From Pseudomonadota bacterium (lineage in GTDB: Bacteria; Pseudomonadota; Alphaproteobacteria; Sphingomonadales; Sphingomonadaceae): 64,000 bases of DNA. The stretch is taken from the NCBI GenBank assembly GCA_023394965.1, contig JAEWZX010000001.1, positions 1 through 64,000 on the forward strand, given 5' to 3'. The position numbers were made by a program, and so were the translations under genes. The notes beneath the pieces were generated by a model. That model was given only the letters and a program-made list of their open reading frames with translations, made no database searches and was not told the DNA's origin. Positions 59,295 to 64,000 of this stretch are shown one piece after another; within the stretch, counting starts at the first letter, position 1, and every line of letters begins with the position of its first letter.

Positions 59295-60473
59295 ATGCGT
59301 GATGCCGTCATTGTGTCCACTGCACGGACGCCCCTTGCGAAATCGATCCGCGGCGCGTTCAATGCGACCCATCCGGTTCAGCTTGGTGCCTGGAGCGTCG
59401 ATGCGGCGGTTGAACGTGCCGGCCTTGATGGTGCCGAAATCGAAGATGTGGTGATGGGCGCCGCCAGCCAGGGCGGAGCGCAAGGTTTCAATATCGGGCG
59501 CCAGATCGCGTTGCGGGCAGGCTTGCCTGTCGACGTCGCCGGTATGACGATTGATCGCCAGTGCTCCAGCGGGCTGATGGCTATCGCTACGGCGGCGAAG
59601 CAGATCATTGTCGACCGAATGGACATCTGCGTCGCAGGTGGGCTGGAATCGATTACTGCTATCCGCAACAATACGGCAAAGCCCATGCGCGACGAGGAGT
59701 TGTTGCGCCAGCATCCAGATGTCTTCATGCCCATGATTGGCACGGCGGAAGTTGTCGCCAAACGCTATGGAATTTCGCGCGAAGACCAGGATGCCTATTC
59801 GCTGCAGTCCCAGCAGCGCACGGCGGCGGCGCAAACTTCGGGCAAGTTCAGCGACGAGATTATCGAAGTGTCGACTTCGATGGACGTGAAGGACCGCGAA
59901 ACGGGCGAAGTTTCCAAACAGGACGTCACTATCGCGATGGACGATTGCAACCGTCCGAACACAACCCTTGAAGGTCTTGCCAAGCTGGCCCCCGTCATGG
60001 GCGATGGCTATTCGATAACGGCTGGCAATGCGAGCCAGTTGGCCGATGGATCCGCCGCGAGCGTGCTGATGGAAGCGGATGTGGCGAAAGCCCGCGGGCT
60101 TACACCACTGGGGCGGTATGTCGGCATGGCTGTTGCAGGGACGAAGCCGGACGAAATGGGCATCGGGCCGGTCTTCGCCATCCCCAAACTGCTGAAGCGG
60201 TTCGGCCTGTCGATCGACGATATTGGCCTGTGGGAACTGAACGAAGCTTTCGCGGTGCAGGTGTTGTATTGCCGGGACAAGCTTGGCCTTCCCGACGACC
60301 GGCTCAATGTGAATGGCGGGTCGATTTCCATCGGTCATCCCTTCGGCATGACGGGCGCGCGCTGTGTCGGCCATGCCCTGATCGAAGGGAAGCGGAGGGG
60401 CGTGAAATATGTCGTTGTGACCATGTGTGTCGGCGGCGGCATGGGCGCGGCCGGTCTGTTCGAGGTGTTGTGA
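59295..60473 (+). CDS. Thiolase (acetyl-CoA acyltransferase)
   Basis: A 392-residue thiolase. The catalytic triad is placed exactly as in biosynthetic and degradative thiolases: Cys90 in IDRQCSSGLMA, His348 in SISIGHPFGMTGA and Cys378 in VVVTMCVGGGMGAAGLFE. The enzyme cleaves 3-ketoacyl-CoA with CoA, or condenses acetyl-CoA. I place the start at 59295 behind AAAGGAATAA; a frame from 59259 adds 12 foreign residues. Its stop overlaps the ligase start by one base (TGATG), so the two are translationally coupled. With the ligase this makes a beta-oxidation-like end of the pathway. Confidence 0.94.
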   Translation: MRDAVIVSTARTPLAKSIRGAFNATHPVQLGAWSVDAAVERAGLDGAEIEDVVMGAASQGGAQGFNIGRQIALRAGLPVDVAGMTIDRQCSSGLMAIATAAKQIIVDRMDICVAGGLESITAIRNNTAKPMRDEELLRQHPDVFMPMIGTAEVVAKRYGISREDQDAYSLQSQQRTAAAQTSGKFSDEIIEVSTSMDVKDRETGEVSKQDVTIAMDDCNRPNTTLEGLAKLAPVMGDGYSITAGNASQLADGSAASVLMEADVAKARGLTPLGRYVGMAVAGTKPDEMGIGPVFAIPKLLKRFGLSIDDIGLWELNEAFAVQVLYCRDKLGLPDDRLNVNGGSISIGHPFGMTGARCVGHALIEGKRRGVKYVVVTMCVGGGMGAAGLFEVL

Positions 60474-62221
60474 TGGCGACGGAAGCAAAACAGGATCTCG
60501 CTTCGGTAATCGGATGGGTTCCGCCTGCAAACTGGCCGGCGCGCAGCCGGGCGGAATGCGAAGCCATTCTTACCGCACCGGGCATGCGTTTCGAGATGGA
60601 AGAGGTCGACATACGCGGTGTACGTCTGCGCACATGGAAGAATGCGCCGCCGAATTTGCGGGCCATCGCATTGCTTGGCCAGTCGCACGGTGCGCGCGAA
60701 TTCGTGATCTATGAAGATGAACGGATCACTTACGATGCCTGGTTCCGCGCTGTGGCCACACTGGCGCATGAATTCCAGGCGCGCGGGGTCGAGAAGGGCG
60801 ATCGCATTGCGCTGGCAATGCGGAATCTGCCTGAATGGCCGGTGGTGTTCTTCGCTGCGGTGACGATAGGGGCGATCTGCGTGCCGTTGAATGCATGGTG
60901 GACCGGGGACGAGCTGGCTTTCGGTCTTTCCAATTCCGGAACCAGGCTGCTGGTCTGCGACGAAGAACGCTGGGATCGCATCAAGGACCGGCAGGCCGAC
61001 TTTCCCGATGTCGATCACACGCTGGTTACGCGGGCAGAGCAGACACTCGACGGGGCGGAGAAGCTGGAGTCTGTCATCGGCTCGCCGCCGCACTATGCCG
61101 ATCTTCCCGAAGCGACCCTGCCGCATGTCGAGATCCTGCCGGAGGACGATGCGACGATATTCTACACCAGCGGTACTACCGGGCGGCCGAAGGGGGCGCT
61201 TGGTACGCATCGCAATCTGTGCACCAATGTCCTGTCCAGCGGTTTCAACGCCGCCTGCGCGGTTCTGCGCCGCGGGGAAGCGTTGCCCGAACCCCAGCCC
61301 AAAACCGGGCTGACGGTGATCCCGCTGTTTCATGTCACTGCCTGTTCTGCCGGGCTGATCGGCAATATCGCGGCCGGCAATACGATGGTCTACATGTACA
61401 AATGGGACCCGGTCGAAGCGTTCAGGATCATCGAGCGCGAGAAGGTCAGCTCTACCGGCGGTGTGCCGACGATAGCCTGGCAATTGCTCGAACATCCCGA
61501 ACGGCGGAATTACGACCTCTCCAGCATCGAGGCCATCGGCTACGGCGGGGCACCTGCCGCGCCCGAACTGGTGCGCAAGATCCGCGAGGTGTTCGGGGCC
61601 CTGCCGGGTAATGGATGGGGCATGACCGAAACCATGGCCACGGTAACGGGCCACTCGTCGGAAGATTATCTCAACCGGCCCGACAGCTGCGGCCCGCCGG
61701 TCGCGGTCGCCGATCTCAAGATTATGAACGAAGACGGCACCCGTGAACTGGCGACAGGCGAAATCGGCGAATTGTGGGCGCGCGGGCCGATGGTCGTCAA
61801 AGGCTACTGGAACAATCCGGAAGCGACGGCGGAAACCTTCGTCGATGGCTGGGTGAAGACCGGCGACCTTGCCCGACTGGACGAGGAAGGCTGGTGCTAC
61901 ATCGCCGACCGCGCCAAGGACATGATCATCCGCGGAGGCGAAAACATCTATTCGTCCGAAGTAGAGAATGTACTGTACGATCATCCGGCGGTTACCGATG
62001 CCGCGCTGATCGGTCTGCCGCATCAGCAGTTGGGGGAAGAACCCGCGGCGGTTGTCCATCTCGCTCCGGAAATGGAGGCTAGCGAAGCTGAATTGCAGGA
62101 ATGGGTCGCCACCCGGTTGGCCAAGTTCAAGGTCCCGGTACGGATCGCTTTTTCTGTGGGCACGCTGCCACGCAATGCGAATGGCAAGATCCTGAAAAAA
62201 GAGCTTCTGAGCTTTTTCTAG
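60473..62221 (+). CDS. Acyl-CoA synthetase / AMP-dependent ligase
   Basis: A 582-residue adenylate-forming ligase that activates a carboxylic acid to its CoA thioester. The P-loop-like motif is IFYTSGTTGRPKGAL; then GYGGAPAAPELVRKI, the NGWGMTETMATV segment, WVKTGDLARLDEEGWCYIADRAKDMIIRGGENIYSSEVE and the catalytic lysine region LPRNANGKILKKEL near the end. This is the fatty-acid or aromatic-acid CoA ligase pattern. It overlaps the thiolase stop by one base. It probably activates the acid released by the esterases. The specific acid is unknown. Confidence 0.94.
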   Translation: MATEAKQDLASVIGWVPPANWPARSRAECEAILTAPGMRFEMEEVDIRGVRLRTWKNAPPNLRAIALLGQSHGAREFVIYEDERITYDAWFRAVATLAHEFQARGVEKGDRIALAMRNLPEWPVVFFAAVTIGAICVPLNAWWTGDELAFGLSNSGTRLLVCDEERWDRIKDRQADFPDVDHTLVTRAEQTLDGAEKLESVIGSPPHYADLPEATLPHVEILPEDDATIFYTSGTTGRPKGALGTHRNLCTNVLSSGFNAACAVLRRGEALPEPQPKTGLTVIPLFHVTACSAGLIGNIAAGNTMVYMYKWDPVEAFRIIEREKVSSTGGVPTIAWQLLEHPERRNYDLSSIEAIGYGGAPAAPELVRKIREVFGALPGNGWGMTETMATVTGHSSEDYLNRPDSCGPPVAVADLKIMNEDGTRELATGEIGELWARGPMVVKGYWNNPEATAETFVDGWVKTGDLARLDEEGWCYIADRAKDMIIRGGENIYSSEVENVLYDHPAVTDAALIGLPHQQLGEEPAAVVHLAPEMEASEAELQEWVATRLAKFKVPVRIAFSVGTLPRNANGKILKKELLSFF

Positions 62222-62310
62222 ACGAACAGGAGACATTCGCTGCGGATTGCGGGGCCTGCGCCATTGGCCCTGCAGGGGTGCTGTTGTAGGCAGTCGTGGT
62301 GAGAAAACGG

Positions 62311-63543
62311 ATGGCAAAACAGCCCGACGTGACGAAAAAGTTTGGCGAAAAACGCAGCGCGATAGTCCATGCGGCATCGGTGCTGATCAACGAAACGGGG
62401 GTGCAGGCCACCACCCTGACCAAGGTCGCGCGCGCCATCGGCCTCAATGCGACGAGCGTGACCTATTATTTCCCGCGCAAAGACCAGCTTATCGTGGCGG
62501 TCTATGCGGAAACGATCGCCTTGATGAAGGCGACCGCGGCAGAAGCGCTGGCCGAAGCCACTTTGAAAGAGCGCATTGCCAAATTCGTGCATCTGCATGT
62601 CAGCCTGCGCGATCGCATCCGGCGTGGCGAAACCGGCCTGATCACGACCTTGTCGGAAATCCGTTCGCTCGATCAGGACCAGCAGGACGAGCTTCTGCAG
62701 AAGTATCGCGATGTGGTCGAAAATGTTCGCGGATTTTTCGGCGAACCGGCGGATGAGCGGGAACGGGCCCTGTTTTCGGCCCGGTCGCATATTCTTATCG
62801 AAGCGATGCTGTGGTGGCCGGTCTGGTCGCTGCGCTATTCCGTCCTCGATTTTCCGCGGGTCGAGAAGAAGATTGTCGAAATCCTGTGCTACGGCATTCC
62901 TGCCAGCCGTGGTGAATGGGCACCTTCCACGCTTCCCGATGGTGGCTGGCGCAGCGGCGGGGATGCGTCACCGTCGCAAAACGATGAATTCCTGCGCGCC
63001 GCCACCATGATGATCAACGAACGCGGCTATCGCGGTGCTTCGGTCAACAGGATTGCCGAAGCACTGAATGTCACCAAGGGCAGCTTCTATCATCATCACG
63101 ATGCGAAAGATGACCTCGTGATGGACTGCTTTCGGCGAAGCTACGATCGCCTTTCGAAAGTCCAGATGGCCGGGCATTCGGTGCCCGGTAGCTATTGGAT
63201 CAGGCTGTGCAGCGTCCTCAACGAATTGATGGAACTGCAGTTTTTCGACCCCATGCCGCTGCTGCGCACCACGGCGCTGCAGGCGCTCGACAGTGCGCAG
63301 AAAACCGATGTCGTGATGCGTTCGAACAGGCTGGCGCGGCGTTTCGCCGGTTTCCTGATCGATGGCTTCGAAGACGGTTCGGTAAGGGCGATCGATCCAC
63401 TGGTCGCCAGTCAGATCATCATGTCTACGCTCAACGGCGCGTATGAAGCGCGGCGGTGGGCGTCACGACTTGATGATCGGGCCGAAGCGATCCGAACCTA
63501 TCTTTCCGTGCTCAGCGAAGGGATGCTGGCAGACGGTCGATAA
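62311..63543 (+). CDS. Tandem TetR-family regulator (two TetR units in one chain)
   Basis: About 410 residues. Two full TetR helix-turn-helix domains are visible: HAASVLINETGVQATTLTKVARAIGLNATSVTYYFPRKDQLIVAVY near residues 22-67 and RAATMMINERGYRGASVNRIAEALNVTKGSFYHHHDAKDDLVMDCF near 228-273. Each is followed by a helical ligand-binding-like region, so the chain looks like a covalent pseudo-dimer. The start is chosen at the ATG 62311; GTG codons at 62296 and 62299 are alternatives. It lies 89 bases after the acyl-CoA ligase and likely regulates that operon. The inducer is perhaps an acyl-CoA, by analogy only. Confidence 0.88.
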   Translation: MAKQPDVTKKFGEKRSAIVHAASVLINETGVQATTLTKVARAIGLNATSVTYYFPRKDQLIVAVYAETIALMKATAAEALAEATLKERIAKFVHLHVSLRDRIRRGETGLITTLSEIRSLDQDQQDELLQKYRDVVENVRGFFGEPADERERALFSARSHILIEAMLWWPVWSLRYSVLDFPRVEKKIVEILCYGIPASRGEWAPSTLPDGGWRSGGDASPSQNDEFLRAATMMINERGYRGASVNRIAEALNVTKGSFYHHHDAKDDLVMDCFRRSYDRLSKVQMAGHSVPGSYWIRLCSVLNELMELQFFDPMPLLRTTALQALDSAQKTDVVMRSNRLARRFAGFLIDGFEDGSVRAIDPLVASQIIMSTLNGAYEARRWASRLDDRAEAIRTYLSVLSEGMLADGR

Positions 63544-63585
63544 ACCAGATCGGCTGGATGCCGGAGTATCACGGATGGTTCGCCA

Positions 63586-64000
63586 ATGAGTGCCGACAAG
63601 AGCGATAAGTTTACAGGGTCTAGCGGGGAGGCGGATGCAACCTTGCGCCAGAACCGCCGTTTGGGTTCAATGCGTATCTACCCTTTCTTGGCCCCACTCA
63701 TGGCTGGTTTTCTGGCAAGTTGTGCCCTGGACAAGCCAGCGATCCAGGCGGGCAGCCCTGTCGGTTCGGTCCCATATGTCGCGGTACAGAAAGCGGTGCC
63801 TGACGGGGAAAACCGCATCTATCTCACTGCGGCACTTCCGGGCCGTATCATGATGACGGATGATTGCGTTCTCTTTGAAAGGCTCGATGGAGAAATCGTT
63901 CTGCCGGTGTTTGAAAACGGCGTCGCCACAGGCCGCGATAACAATGGTGCTTGGTTATACGATCCCGTTTCCGAACAATATTTTCGTCACCAGACCAAGA
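63586..64000 (+). CDS. Putative lipoprotein, N-terminal part (cut by window edge)
   Basis: At least 138 codons are visible and the frame is open to the window end. An internal ATG at 63670 begins a lipoprotein signal, MRIYPFLAPLMAGFLASCALD, with lipobox LASC; the ATG at 63586 would add 28 polar residues. The mature part includes VGSVPYVAVQKAVPDGENRIYLTAALPGRIMMT and a later LYDPVSEQYFRH. No family recognised. The true start is probably 63670 on signal grounds, though neither has a strong ribosome site. Confidence 0.6.
   Translation, partial: MSADKSDKFTGSSGEADATLRQNRRLGSMRIYPFLAPLMAGFLASCALDKPAIQAGSPVGSVPYVAVQKAVPDGENRIYLTAALPGRIMMTDDCVLFERLDGEIVLPVFENGVATGRDNNGAWLYDPVSEQYFRHQTK

Noticed and set aside
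59199..60530. A 443-codon minus-strand frame opposite the thiolase
   Set aside because: Thiolase catalytic residues on the plus strand fall at canonical positions; the antisense reading is low-complexity and His/Arg rich.
60335..62377. A 680-codon open frame on the minus strand opposite the ligase
   Set aside because: It is the GC-rich mirror of the thiolase end and acyl-CoA ligase, whose plus-strand motifs are unmistakable. The antisense translation has no recognisable domain.
1..64000. CRISPR arrays, insertion sequences, prophage and rRNA
   Set aside because: No regularly spaced repeats, transposase, phage structural gene or rRNA-like sequence was seen on either strand.

Overview
The window reads as chromosomal DNA of an alphaproteobacterium of the order Sphingomonadales, most likely the Erythrobacteraceae or close kin. 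The evidence is GC-rich codon usage, four large TonB-dependent receptors, tryptophan-halogenase/SapC/cupin glycan genes, recurrent GGGAGAG-type ribosome binding sites and a compact chromosomal vir-type secretion cluster. No ribosomal marker is present, so the genus is not fixed.

Region 1 (1-13025, all minus strand) is a glucan or oligosaccharide utilisation locus. In transcription order it holds a TonB receptor, a tryptophan halogenase, SapC, a cupin-like protein, a second tryptophan halogenase, a LacI repressor, an MFS permease, a GH3 lipoprotein glucosidase and a FucP-type permease cut by the window edge. Two near-identical LacI-type operators, one before the receptor and one before GH3, tie the locus to its own repressor. 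A strong terminator after the receptor gene separates it from the halogenase operon.

Region 2 (13245-18040, plus strand) holds a flavin reductase, a nitronate monooxygenase-like protein, a long-chain-type acyl-CoA dehydrogenase, an aldo/keto reductase and a winged-helix regulator with a degenerate receiver domain. Region 3 (18041-21888) is gene-poor and looks lower in GC: a small lipoprotein, an exported alpha/beta hydrolase, a DUF5694-like protein and gene remnants, including a piece of a histidine kinase sensor domain. Then come an EamA permease and a second Tiki/TraB-like exported protein.

Region 4 (24128-28584, minus) is a TonB receptor paired with a beta-helix lipoprotein. Region 5 (28848-37148, plus) has a small helical repeat protein and a type IV secretion cluster in the order virB1-B2-B3-B4-B6-B9-B10-B11; virB5, virB7, virB8 and virD4 are not in it. 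A TonB receptor, a queuosine-precursor transporter (opposite strand) and tRNA-Arg(UCU) follow.

Region 6 (41346-63543) looks like a catabolic supercluster for an unknown ester-containing compound. It has three type B carboxylesterases, a DapA-superfamily protein, a VOC protein, two SDRs, an APH-type phosphotransferase, an acyl-CoA thioesterase, an ACMSD-type amidohydrolase, an MmgE/PrpD protein, a TonB receptor, a thiolase, an acyl-CoA ligase and three TetR-type regulators of three different architectures. Several enzymes carry Tat, Sec or lipoprotein signals, which suggests uptake by the receptor, ester cleavage in the periplasm, then CoA activation and thiolytic breakdown in the cytoplasm. 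The substrate cannot be named from sequence. The window ends inside a putative lipoprotein gene.
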